Below, piece by piece: positions 11,847 through 22,550 of a stretch of DNA of 64,000 nucleotides. The translations under genes were made by a program, and so were the position numbers. Location of the stretch: the NCBI GenBank assembly GCA_022579005.1, contig MU401456.1, positions 274,607 through 338,606 on the forward strand. Reading direction: 5' to 3'. The stretch's first letter is position 1; every line of letters starts with the position of its first letter. This stretch comes from Poronia punctata. Lineage: Eukaryota; Ascomycota; Sordariomycetes; Xylariales; Xylariaceae. Below the pieces are notes generated by a model that saw only the letters and a list, made by a program, of their open reading frames with translations, searched no databases and had not been told where the DNA came from.

Positions 11847-11980
11847 GCATCATATACCCGGAGAAATATGTGACAAGTATCGTGAAGAGTAGGTAGGTAG
11901 GTAAGGTACTTACCTATTCGTCTATACCACACTCCTACCAACTGGGAGCAGTTGTCCGCCTGCTGCTTCTGCTGCCCATC

Positions 11981-14948
11981 ATGAGACTCATATCTTTTCT
12001 TGCCACGGCACTGCCTCTGGTTGCGGCTTCCCCAGTCTCTGGAGGCCATGTGGGAGGTTATGAGATTACCGACCCCGCCGTCTTGGCGGAATTACGAGCC
12101 CAACATGCCGATGCACTTCACAAGTATAACACTGGCGAAACTGTCTATGTGACGCCTGACGAGCTCGAAGATCACCAGCTCGACGGCTCGGTCCACCGTC
12201 GAATCTTCGTAACCGGCCTCGCCGGAGTCGTAGTTATAGAGGCTATCGGTGCAATTCTCGACATCACGTTGGGCACCATTGCTTCCAATATCTTACGTGT
12301 CTTCCGGAGGGATGATTTTGCAACGTGGGAGAATACGAAGCTCTGCCGCGCCGAGTTCTACACCCATGCCGGTGCCGATTTGAAGGCCGACACATACGGC
12401 AGGGGAGTCCGGAATGATCTGTCACCACCCTACTCGAAAGATGCGCCTTCTGTATCGACTAGCTACCAGTGAGTAGAATCAACTCTGTTGGTTTTGGCCG
12501 GGATGAAATGACCAAGACCGCGCAACCTACCTGAAGATACTTGCTAACCTGCCTTCTATCGCGTAATAAAGCCTGGCCTGGAACAACCCGGAAAACACAG
12601 ACCCGCCGGTCAAGTTCATGTACGATGAGTGGCTCGGGAATTACAGCATTATGTATACTGCAACCGACAGGGTTGCCTGGTCCGGTATCGAGGGCACTAA
12701 GAAGTGCTTCTTCCAGGGAATCTGTTACCCTCAGTACATCTTTTACCATACTGGATACAACATCATCTTCAATACATGGCGTAAGCAATCCCTTGAATAA
12801 GGGTTCCCCGTCGTGTGATCACCTGTAGTGCTAATCATGTTCTCGACCCAACAGAGTCCGAGGGCGATCGGACAGCTTGTCAGTATACCCATGGAGAATG
12901 CCAGGGATTATGCCAAACGTTCATCTACGACCAGTTCTCGACAAATGGCAACAAATGGGGTGGTGGTTGCGCTGTTCCATGCTGGGATGACGGTGGCAAT
13001 GGCCTCCCTACCGTACCTACCGAGCCCGATGAGCCCGATGTGCCGGCGGATCCTCCAGTCGATCACCTGCATTATACTTTCATGATTGCTGGTGATTCTA
13101 TCTCTCATGGAATGGACGATGATTGGACGTGGCGTTACCGTCTCCTCGAATTCCGTATGTTAAATCAACCTGTCACGTCCCCGTCCCCATCCCCATCCCC
13201 GTCCGTCTACTTTCCATGACTCCGGTGCTAAATAGTGTCGTGATGTAGTCAACACACAGAATCATATTGTCGAGTTCGTCGGGCCTTTCGAGGGCACGCA
13301 TGCTTTCGCCACTCCATCAGAGTCCGTTCCCCAGCCCCCTCGGTTCCCGGGAGAGCCGGAGCCAGTGGACCCGATGACTTCGGTAGGGAGATTTGCCAGT
13401 GGCGTGTCTAGCCGTTTACGCCATGCTTCTTGGTGGGGACGCCAGGCCAAGCAGACCAAGGATACCATCCACGACTGGGTCGACAGACATAGGCCAGACT
13501 TTCTCTTGCTCCTGTTAGGATTCAACGACCTCGGATGGTTTATCAACGGCCCGGACGGCCTAATCGGCGACATTGGGCAGATTGTCCAGCATGCTCGCGA
13601 GGCCAAGCGCGATATCAAAATCCTTATCGGCAACGTGGTTGATCGGGAGTTTATCGGCGGCCGCGAGGATCTCGTGTTAAATACGGCCATTTACAACAAG
13701 GGGCTAGAGGCGAGGATGACTAACTGGTTCCGATACGAGTCACCACTATCATACGTCGACGTAAACTCGAATTACGATTGTCGGGCCAGTGGTTGCCCAG
13801 ATGGCTATGACGGTCTACACCCGAACGCAAAAGGCGAATACCACATTGCCCAGGCTTTCGCCCGTGTATTGAAGAGAGACTTCGCCTTTGTAGGTCCCGA
13901 CTTTGTCGTTCCTAGCAACATACCAGGCAGGCCAGTCGGGGCTCCTGGTAATGTCGTTAGCCGTTCCCATCCAGAAGGCATCGTCACGACATGGGACCGT
14001 GTCACCAATGCTCGGGGATATGAGATCCGGTCCAAGATCGACGGCATGTCGGGCTGGTGGTCCGAGGGCGCAGTATACCCAAATACCTGGGCGAGTTGGA
14101 GCAATTGGATCCTTGACGACCAGACCTGGCAGTTTCAAGTCCGCACCGTAGGCGACGGTAACACGCGATCAGCCTGGTCTGGCTTGACATCGGTCACGGC
14201 CCATCCGAAAACCGCTCCCGGCCCCAAAAACATCAGAGTCCTGCCCGGCGGCGGCGGTAGCGTGCAGTTTTCATGGTCTCCGGTTTCCGGGTACGCAGTT
14301 GAGCGTTACGCCGTCATAGTCTGGGATCTTGACACGGAGGGGGCCTTCATCGACATGCGCGCCGTCTCGGGAACAAGTGCCACCATTGGTGGGCTGGAAC
14401 CTGGCCACCGGTACGGAACATGGGTGGCGACGTACGTTAGCCTGACCAGTGGCTTCACCGGAAAGAACATGGTCGCCGGCGGCCTACCCGCCGCGGGTAG
14501 AGAAGTCATCGTCGGCCAAGGCGCACCAGCAGCAGCGCCTTCACGGTTGGACGTTGTCAATATAGACCCCACAACGGTCCGGCTGTCCTGGAACGCGGTA
14601 GCGAACGCGGGCGGATACGCAATCTACCACCGGAGCGTAAGGGACAACACCGCGCTTGAAATCTGGGGCACGACGACATCGACGAGCCAAGAAGTCATCT
14701 GGCTGTACCCTGGAACCTGGAACTTTGAGTTCTGCATAGCTGCTTATAACGGCGATCTTGAGACTAGCCATAATGCCTGCGTCATACCTCCTGTATACCC
14801 TGGGTTCCGCAAACGAGACGAAGTACAGGCACCTGAGGGCTCAAACACCAGCACTACTTACGACACCCAGAGCATGATGAAGGACGTGAAGTTGCAGAAG
14901 CTGTATAGCCAACTCATGTCTCAGAATGGGACTGCTCTAGCATTTTAA
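11981..14948 (+). CDS. Secreted SGNH/GDSL esterase with Cys-rich N-terminal module and FN3-like repeats
   Basis: The model is join(11981..12468, 12572..12780, 12855..13154, 13249..14948), 898 residues; all introns are GT..AG and all phases agree. Residues 1-17 form a signal peptide. Residues 75-107 are a Gly/Ala/Ile-rich hydrophobic stretch (FVTGLAGVVVIEAIGAI). A cysteine module follows with Cys122, 208, 214, 241, 248, 252, 271 and 275, then a Pro/Glu/Asp linker. The SGNH hydrolase starts near 305: IAGDSISHG gives Ser314, GFND gives Asn425, and DGLHPN gives Asp520 and His523. This resembles CE3-type acetyl esterases, which deacetylate plant polysaccharides. From about 559 onward there are three fibronectin III-like repeats, each with a W near the middle. 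The N-terminal module is not one I recognise. Intron 3 contains a CCCCGT/CCCCAT tandem tract. Confidence 0.88.
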
Positions 14949-16111
14949 CACGGCACGTGGCCTGCTGAGCCATCTGCCTGCCTAACTAAGTACCTACCGT
15001 AGGTTAGCTACCTAATCAGACGCTAGCTAGCCAACGGCTTTGTCTAACCCGTCGCTCATGTCCATCCTCTTAGCTATTTAGATAGATATATATGAAATAT
15101 GATTGATTTCCGTCGTCTTCATGACATATCCATCGTCCCACCCGTATTCTGTCCAGGTAGGTAGACGGATCATGAAAATAGATACATCGACTATATAAAT
15201 ACAGCCAAGTTTCGACGGAAGTAGGAAAACAATTAGATTTAAAAATCTTCCGCACTTTAATTATTTACCGAATTTTCTCGCTCGGTAACCCTTTACTTTA
15301 TTAATCCCGAAGCCTAGGTAAGCTTCCATGCCGGTCTCCTTGGTTCGGAGATACCGGAGTCCGTGCTTCTCTCCAGGGTAGCCTCGCAAAACCCCTGAGT
15401 TCCATACTCGTACATCCCTGATTCTAAGACTATACGGACCTTTTAACTGGCCTACATAGGTACTTACCCAGCCTAGCCATTCAATGCACCATCTATTAAA
15501 CAACTAGTTAGGGTTTATCGAGTAAAGTAAACAGGTTAGGTAAGTTAACCTAGGCATTTCAGGCAGTATACGTCAAAAACTTGCACTTCTTACCTATGTA
15601 CCTAACGTCTCCGCTTGGTACATAGGATTCGGTACAAATGAATGTAATGTTTCAGCCTCGGAACCCGACCCCAGAGCGGCTGAAAAGTCTCGGATATTGA
15701 TCGTGGTCCGTGGTATGGAGACAGACATTACATACATCAACATGGGACAATACATAGAGAGCGGAACTCGCTCCCCGGATCCCCCGATAGAGAAAGTTGC
15801 CGGTGTTTCGCGTTTCCATTGCAATCGTATCTTGCCGGCCGACTACGTTTCCCATCTACGTAAAGTACGGATTCCTCTGGCAGACGCTCCTCCGGCCATC
15901 TCGGCACACCCAAGACTGTATAGACATGATCGGAAATACGGGGCTTGGTGTAACATATAAGACTTCGGTAGGCATTGTAATCGCGACATCTTATAAGCAA
16001 GAGCAAGCAAGATATCTTATCAAGATTGATGCTGGATGACCGAGCGAAAATATAACTATTGCCAATTTGTTGCTTCTACCTGGGACAGGTTAGATTACCT
16101 TACCTGTCAAT
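14949..16111. other. Intergenic spacer, no gene seen
   Basis: Overlapping short frames around 15594-16039 occur on both strands with no homology that I recognise. Several TACCTA and TAGGTA motifs are present. The 5' flank of the methyltransferase gene shows no clear TATA element. Confidence 0.55.
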
Positions 16112-16993
16112 ATGACCGCAATAGCCAAAGACGCTTCCATTTATATATTGAACGATGAGTCGGCAAAGACGGAGAGCGACCGTCTGGACGACCAGCATGA
16201 GATCTGTAACGAGATCATGCGTGGGGAGTTACTCCCTCCTCACATCCGAGACGAGCTGCTGAAAACGACGTCCCGGCCCAAGGTCGTGGATGTCGCGACT
16301 GGTTCATCCGCGTGGCTCCGCGCAATGGCCAAGACCCTTCCTGACGACGCCGAGCTAGTCGGCTTAGACTACGACCCGAGCAAGTTCCCGCCGGCCGCTT
16401 CATTGCCTAGCAACATGACGTTGAGGGAGGCAGACATGTACAGGTCCTTCGACGAGGATTTGATCGGCCGGTTCGACGTCGTGCACGTCCGACTGATCAA
16501 CTTGGCTCTCAAGGCCGGCCAAGGAGTCCAAGTCCTCCAGAACCTGATGACGCTGCTCCGGCCCGGCGGGTGGGTCGTCTGGACCGAGACCACGCCGGCT
16601 CTCATCGCGGCCGAGCCTCCCAGTCTGGCGTGGTTCAAGGTCCAGGAATTATTCTGGCTCTATCAACAATCCGTGGGCGCGGAGCCCGATGTGCCGGTTG
16701 GGTTGCCCATGTTTCTCCAGCAGGCCGGGTACGGCGAATGCGGCGACCGCGCCTACACGGGGTCGTCCCCGCTTTACACCGGGAAGGGCGCCGAGTGGAA
16801 GGAAAGAATATACAAGAACACAGAGACATTTGCGTCGCGCATGTTAAAAGGAGTCGTGGACGCCGGGGGACTTGCTGGGATGAAGACGCAAGCGGACGCT
16901 GATGCGCTTTGCAACGAGTTTAAGGCGGATTTTGCCGGCGGACAGCGCAAGCTCCATCATATCATGGTAAGAGCCTGGGGGAAAAAGCCATAG
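16112..16993 (+). CDS. LaeA-like SAM-dependent methyltransferase
   Basis: This single-exon gene encodes 293 residues of a class I (Rossmann-fold) methyltransferase. The N-terminus has the fungal pattern Tyr-x-Leu-(x)n-Glu-x-x-Arg-Leu-Asp-x-Gln-His around residues 10-30, typical of LaeA/UMTA-type proteins. Motif I is VVDVATGSSAW (residues 58-68), where the usual GxGxG is relaxed to ATGSS. The acidic ribose-binding loop is VGLDYDPSKFP near 81-91. FDVVHVRLINLALK and LLRPGGWVVWTE are the later motifs. Members often act on small secondary metabolites or regulate secondary metabolism. No core synthase lies nearby, so the substrate is unknown. Composition is GC-rich relative to the flanking spacers, as expected for coding DNA. 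Confidence 0.88.
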   Translation: MTAIAKDASIYILNDESAKTESDRLDDQHEICNEIMRGELLPPHIRDELLKTTSRPKVVDVATGSSAWLRAMAKTLPDDAELVGLDYDPSKFPPAASLPSNMTLREADMYRSFDEDLIGRFDVVHVRLINLALKAGQGVQVLQNLMTLLRPGGWVVWTETTPALIAAEPPSLAWFKVQELFWLYQQSVGAEPDVPVGLPMFLQQAGYGECGDRAYTGSSPLYTGKGAEWKERIYKNTETFASRMLKGVVDAGGLAGMKTQADADALCNEFKADFAGGQRKLHHIMVRAWGKKP

Positions 16994-17709
16994 GAAAGAA
17001 ACCATGTGGGGGCTTCAGCCCCGAGCCCGATGGTAGGTACTTTAGACAGCGGGGTCATGTAATTATCGCGTCGCTTCGACCTAGATAGAGATCTCTGTCA
17101 ATATGCTCATTGCTCATAACAATCACTCGATTGCTGGCCAGGTGCCATGTACCAGCATAGTCCTCGTCATTGTACACACGGGCTAGGAAGCAGTGAAATG
17201 GCATCGGCTACAATATTCCTACGTGTGCCCTACCAATGTCATAGCTATCAGTTTTCACACAACGAGAATGCACAAAAAGGATGGCGGACGTTGAGGGTAA
17301 TGTATTTGAGTCATCGAGTATCTCATCACCCTGTGTTGAACATCGCCTGGTGTGCCTGGTAAGACTCAACAGAGCTGGGGCCGGGAGAGCGCGAGGATCT
17401 GGGACCACTTATTCAGTTAGGTAATGGAAAGGGGCTAGTATCTGGCGCTAAACTGCAAGCGCATAGATCAAAACAGTGGAGCACCTAAAACGTCATGGTT
17501 GTCTTGGCGTAGCTGTCAGGCAACCAACTGATAAGCTCTAATAGCTCGCCCTTGGAGGCGTTCTGTTCGTCTGGTGAGCCATACCCTCGGCTTTCCGCTT
17601 CCATCAAAGAGAGCTCCTTATTTACACCGAGTTCATCATCGCTAGAAGGGTGCTTCTTCTCTTTATTCATCAAAATTAGTGGTTGGCAAGCAACCTATCA
17701 AAAAAAATC
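16994..17709. other. Intergenic spacer
   Basis: No convincing gene lies here. A 62-codon frame on the minus strand at 17485-17673 is polar and matches no family I know, so I did not call it. Confidence 0.5.
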
Positions 17710-19081
17710 ATGAAGGCATCTCTTCTTTCGCTCCTGCTGCCGGCAGCAGCCAGCGCTCGCTTCATCGAGGCGCATGAGAACAATCGTATCTTGCCCTATA
17801 TCGATGCCCTGCTCGAAGAAGCACCGGCTTCTTCCGCTTCCTCCATTGAAAAGTTCCTCGTAGAGCTGTCTCCTGGCGAGACTCGCTGGGTTACCGAAGA
17901 CGAGAAATGGGAACTTCGCCGGGTACGTCTTCGTTGAATTGTGGCCCTGGATGGCGGCACGTTGCGCGTGCTGGTCGTACACGGCTTAACTGACATCTTC
18001 GTAATCTAGGCTGGACAACGGTTCATGGACATCACCGAGAACCTTGACCTCGGCACCCTGAGCGTCTCGTCACGAACTGCGGCCATCTTTCCCAAGAAAG
18101 TCAAGCTCCAGGACGAGATCACGCCCCTACTCTCGAACCTTTCCAAGACGGAGATGCAAGAACATCTGGAGAAGCTTACGAGTTTCCATACCCGCTATTA
18201 CAAGTCGGACTACGGCCGACAATCATCCGAGTGGTTACTACAGACGGTCCAGAACACCATCAAGGAGGCCGGTGCCGACGAATATGGTGTCAAGGCGGAG
18301 CATTTCAAGCATAGTTGGGGCCAGCACTCCATCATCGCCACGATCCCGGGCAAATCCAAATCGACAATCGTTATCGGCGCACATCAAGACTCGATCAACC
18401 TGTGGTTCCCGTCCATGTTGCCCGCCCCTGGCGCCGATGATGACGGGTCCGGCACCGTCACCATCCTCGAGGCCTTCCGTGTTCTCTTGTCGTCGGAAGA
18501 CGTGATCAAGGGCAAGGCCCCGAACACGATCGAATTCCACTGGTACAGTGCAGAGGAGGGCGGGCTCCTAGGCAGCCAAGCCATCTTCTCGGCGTACGAG
18601 AAACAAGGCCGCGTTGTCAAGGCGATGCTCCAACAAGATATGACAGGCTTCGTTCAGAAGACTATCGATGCTGGCAAACCAGAGAGCGTGGGCGTCATCA
18701 CAGACTACGTCAATCCTGCTCTGACAATCTTTATCAAGAAGGTGATCGAGGAGTACTGTGATATTCCGTGGGTCGAGACCAAGTGTGGTTACGCTTGTTC
18801 TGATCATGCCTCGGCTTCCAAGGCCGGATACCCTTCAGCCTTTGTAATCGAATCCGAGTTTTCCGACTCGGACGACCGTATCCACGGTACAGACGACTTG
18901 ATCAAGTATCTCTCGTTTGTAAGTGCCATCTGCTTCACAGTTGCTTTCTTGGATGAGCCGGGCTAACGACGACGTGTAGGACCATATGCTTCAACATGCC
19001 AAGATGACACTTAGTCTCGTATACGAACTAGGGTTCACTGATTTCAAGGAGCTCGAGAGCAACGAGATTGGAGAGTTGTAG
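17710..19081 (+). CDS. Secreted M28 leucine aminopeptidase
   Basis: The model is join(17710..17922, 18010..18918, 18980..19081), 407 residues, close to the ~390 of fungal Lap1-type enzymes. I chose ATG 17710 because it opens directly into a signal peptide ([16 protein letters not shown]); the open frame extends further upstream but with no ATG. A propeptide follows, then the di-zinc peptidase domain. Zinc ligands by family comparison are His196 in GAHQDS, Asp in PGADDDGSG (214-216), Glu254 in SAEEGG (Glu253 as general base), Asp281 in QQDMTG, and His337 in CSDHAS. Cys330 and Cys334 probably form the disulfide seen in Aeromonas-type enzymes. It releases N-terminal residues, preferentially Leu, from extracellular peptides. 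It sits in tandem with the PLD-like gene downstream. Confidence 0.95.
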
Positions 19082-19685
19082 AGATTTGATAATTGAATAG
19101 CTCTAGATGTTCGAAAGCGTTTACTTGGATACGTAGATGGGATTGTTGAAGAGCAAAGTAAAGCGATACTATCCACATGGCATATTAAATAACAGCCCTC
19201 TTTTCCATTCATATCGATTCTCTTGATTTGCTTCTCATCGCCCTTACCTTTTGGGTGTGGCACGTTAAGAGTAGATATTTCGCTCGATGATTCATAGGGC
19301 ACCCAAGTCCAGTTTGTCTAGCTTGCGTCATAATTGCCTAGGTTATTTGTGCCGTCCTTGCCGACTCTGGACTTTTATTCACCACGTCAGCACGTGCACA
19401 TGTGCGTACCCTGAACCTACCTAGGTAAGGTACTCATATTAATCTCTTTGCCATGTCCTCATGCAGCTTAAAACATACTATTTTCTAATGTAAAATACCT
19501 ACCCGTGTTTCTTCCCTCGAGGCCGTATAAGTTCGGGGTTGAAAGAAAAGACTTGCCGAGACAGCCTTTTCTTCAGAGTTCATGAACATGACTTGATAAC
19601 CAACAAGAAGTACCTACATGAAATACCTACGAGTATTACTATCAAACTTCCCTTATGTGATCACAAAAGGGGAAATAAATAAGAC
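19082..19685. other. Intergenic spacer
   Basis: This AT-rich 0.6 kb lies between the aminopeptidase and PLD-like genes on the same strand. It contains CTACGAGTA at 19627 and a CCTACCTAGGTAAGG motif. No gene is seen. Confidence 0.5.
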
Positions 19686-22092
19686 ATGTCAAACATGCTA
19701 GACGACAGCCAAGAAAATGCGGCCCCAGAGCTACATGTCCCTATTATTTCGGAACGTCTCTATGACATGTGTCGATCTGAAGAGAGCGTCTCGTCGCTCA
19801 TGGGAAAACATCCAGACTTGACGCCCGCTGATGCGTGGCTCAAACTTATGGAAAGGCAAAGAGCCCACTCGGGTGATGAGAAAGACGTCGAAGAAAGTCC
19901 GCATCAAAGGGAAGCTTGTAGCGATCGGGACTTGAGCGAAGAGCTGCATCGAGCGAGGGATTGTGGGAAATGGGGACGGAATGAACCTAGCGATTTATTC
20001 ATCAGTGTCAGTTATCACTCTCCTTCTTTCTCTTTGGAATAGGATGTCAATTGATATCCTTGGAATTTTCTCTTCTTGACATTTCTTTACGGAGTCCTGA
20101 AAGGAGAAGGACTAGATGCTGATCATCCCGGGGCCAGATTTATAACGACACCCTATGCAACCTAAACAAGGACCCAGGACTCGGAATGGTCAGTCCCTCA
20201 TTATTAGGTAGGAGTGGTACTATACCTTTAACCATCATTTCCGTGTAAGTAGATGCCTTACTTTACACCAACCACCATGTCCATCATGAAACAAGACTAC
20301 AAGAGGACTCATAAGAAATAAAATAAAAACCCCCAGGCTTCCTGACATCGTCCGTCACATGTCCAACTTAATAGTCCGTGCCGAGAAAGAGGTGTTCCTA
20401 GCAACGAATTTCTGGCAGAACTGTGTCGCATCTCGGTACCTCACAGATGCCATCCGGGAACTCTCAAGAAGGGTCCAAGAAAGAGATGGCAACAGCCGAG
20501 TGGTCATCAAAGTGCTCTATGATCGGGGTAACCCGCGACAAGTCTTCGATCCGCACCACATCGTGCGGGAAAACGAGTATACGGGAGACACGATCGGCTT
20601 ACCTCCAGCCGAGGAAATACCGTCTGTGGACTTGCAGGTCATCAACTATCACCAGCCGCTGATGGGTACATTTCATGCCAAATACATGATAGTGGATAGG
20701 CGGATCGCAATCGTGCAGAGCAATAACGTCCAGGATAACGACAACCTGGAGATGATGGTTCAGGTCGAGGGGCCGATTGTCGATTCGCTGTATGACATGG
20801 CGTTGTTGAGTTGGAATAAGAGACTGGATCCGCCGCTACCCTGTCTTAATTCCTCATCCTTACCGGTGACAGGAACATCTCATACAAGCCCTGATGACGG
20901 ACTACTATCGCCAGTCCAGAGCCAGATTACTGAGATGTGGCCAGAGCATACGACAGATGACCCCCATTATGACGACAACCTCGAAGAGGAGGCACGCCGC
21001 GCCCAGGCCGCCGTCTCCGCTAAGCCCGGGGAGACGGCCATGGCGGCTGTGACGAGACACCTAAACCATACCGTAAACGTAGGGTTTATAGGTGACGCTC
21101 CCGACTGCGATTGCGGCGCCATGACACCGTACGTGCTTCATTCGGCCCACGAGCCGTTTCCTATGGCCCTTGTCAACAGAGCGCCGTATGGTCGACCCAA
21201 TCATAAGTCCATTTCGAATCCGCAGAACGTGGCGGTAAGCAATCTCTGATTGAGTCCCACCCCGTTTTTATTTCGACTGAGCCAAGGGGGGGAAAAGGTT
21301 ACCTAACTTGCCAATGTGCGCCGCGCGGTTTGTCTACCCTTACTAATTTCGTCTTTTTTTGTAACAGTGGTTATCAGCATTAAGAAAGGCCCAAAAGAGC
21401 GTATTCATCCAGACGCCGACGCTGAACGCAGAGCCGGTAGTCGAGGCCATCAGAGAAGCATGCGAGAGGGGCATAGATGTCAAATGTTACGTCTGTCTAG
21501 GGTATAACGACGCGGTGAGTAGATAGTACCGGTATTTTCTTTCAGCCCCAATCCATCATTTCGATCATCCCCCCTTTTTTTTTCTTTCCTACCTTGATCT
21601 CACCTATGTAATACCCAGGGCGAGATGCTCCCCTTCCAAAACGGTCACAACGAAAAGATCTCCCACAACCTCCACACGACTCTCTCCCATAAAGGCCTCT
21701 CCCATCTACATTGGTACTGGTACGTAGGCAAAGACCAGAGGCGTCCGATACCAGCCATGCAGAAGAAGCGCAGCTGTCACATCAAATTGATGATGATAGA
21801 CGACCACGTCGCCATCGTCGGGAGCGGAAACCAGGATACTCAGTCCTGGTTTCACAGTCAGGAGACCAACATCATGATTGATAGCGCGCAGATATGTCGA
21901 GAGTGGACAGAGGCCCTTGAACGGAACCAGAACACGCGGCTCTATGGCGCCGTGAGTCGCGAGGATGGCGTTTGGAAAGATGAAAACGGTGGAGAGGTCG
22001 AGGGGGCGACGGGTGTTGATGTTGGAAGGTTTCCTTGGGCCAAGGGGGTTGTTGGTGCCGTTAGACGACTGCAGGGAACAGGGGGTTTCTAA
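19686..22092 (+). CDS. Phospholipase D-family protein with two HKD motifs
   Basis: The model is join(19686..20006, 20138..20244, 20337..21234, 21368..21514, 21619..22092), 648 residues with consistent phases. Two HxKxxxxD catalytic motifs are intact: HAKYMIVD (His256, Lys258, Asp263) and HIKLMMID (His545, Lys547, Asp552). Each is followed by the expected Ser/Gly-Asn segment (QSNN; GSGNQD). The layout resembles the cardiolipin synthase/phosphatidylserine synthase branch of the PLD superfamily rather than classical PX-PH PLD. Proteins of this shape are widespread in filamentous ascomycetes but I know of no characterised member, so phospholipid hydrolysis or transfer is inference. No signal peptide or membrane segment is evident. 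A low-complexity acidic insert (about residues 320-380) separates the catalytic halves. It converges on the P450 gene across the assembly gap. Confidence 0.88.
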
Positions 22093-22302
22093 GACCTTGC
22101 CATACTTGGCATACCTAGTCTAGGTTGATTCGATTGGTTAGACATATGATAGTAATATCCCTATATGACAAGTTGAATAAGACAACAACATAGTTTCTCC
22201 CAATTAGATCCTGTACCTATATACCACTCAACCGTCAGATCCTAGCCTACCTCGTCTAAATGGATTCTAACACTAGATAGATCTGCACCCCTTTTGATCG
22301 AG

Positions 22303-22303
<1 letters not shown>

Positions 22304-22366
<63 letters not shown>

Positions 22367-22397
22367 CGGGGGGGGGGGGGGGGGGGGCGGGGGGCGG
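22304..22397. repeat. Poly-G tract next to the assembly gap
   Basis: The 94 bases before the N run are nearly all G, with four scattered Cs. A homopolymer of this length is unlikely to be biological and suits a sequencing or polishing artefact at the contig join. Confidence 0.8.
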
Positions 22398-22407
22398 NNN
22401 NNNNNNN
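22398..22407. other. Assembly gap (10 N)
   Basis: Ten N characters mark an unresolved join between the 3' ends of the PLD-like and P450 genes. The true length is unknown. Neither coding sequence is interrupted. Confidence 0.98.
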
Positions 22408-22497
22408 CTCACACAAAAACCACCCCACCGTCAGCTCCCCCCCCACCCCGGCTAAATGGATAACAAAACAACATACACCTGCCCCCCTTTTTATCCA

Positions 22498-22522
22498 CCC
22501 CCCCCCCCCCCCCCCCCCCCCC
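22498..22522. repeat. Poly-C tract
   Basis: A run of 25 C followed by nine A lies 28 bases downstream (in genome coordinates) of the P450 stop side. Together with the poly-G tract it frames the low-quality sequence around the gap. Confidence 0.8.
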
Positions 22523-22550
22523 AAAAAAAAACATCAACCTACTACGGTAT

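Larger units (their letters stand above)
7942..11980. other. 4 kb intergenic spacer, no gene seen
   Basis: Many short overlapping frames occur on both strands but none shows a family signature, a plausible intron chain or a consistent codon pattern. The spacer carries CTACGAGTA/CTACTCGTAG motifs at 8263, 8398 and 8467. Simple repeats include an (ATCA)n tract at 11416-11448, an (AAC)n tract around 11577-11592 and a TAGGTAGG tract around 11889-11905. It is not visibly mutated in the C-to-T, AT-rich manner of RIP, and no transposon ORF is seen. Confidence 0.55.

Noticed and set aside
17485..17673. 62-codon minus-strand frame, polar
   Set aside because: No homology recognised and too short to separate from chance; could be a small protein but nothing supports it.
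20245..20336. Ending PLD exon 2 at the GTCAGT just after GLGM
   Set aside because: That donor breaks phase with LPDIVRH; extending to GT|GTAAGT gives the family's GRSGTIPLTIISV segment and the correct phase.
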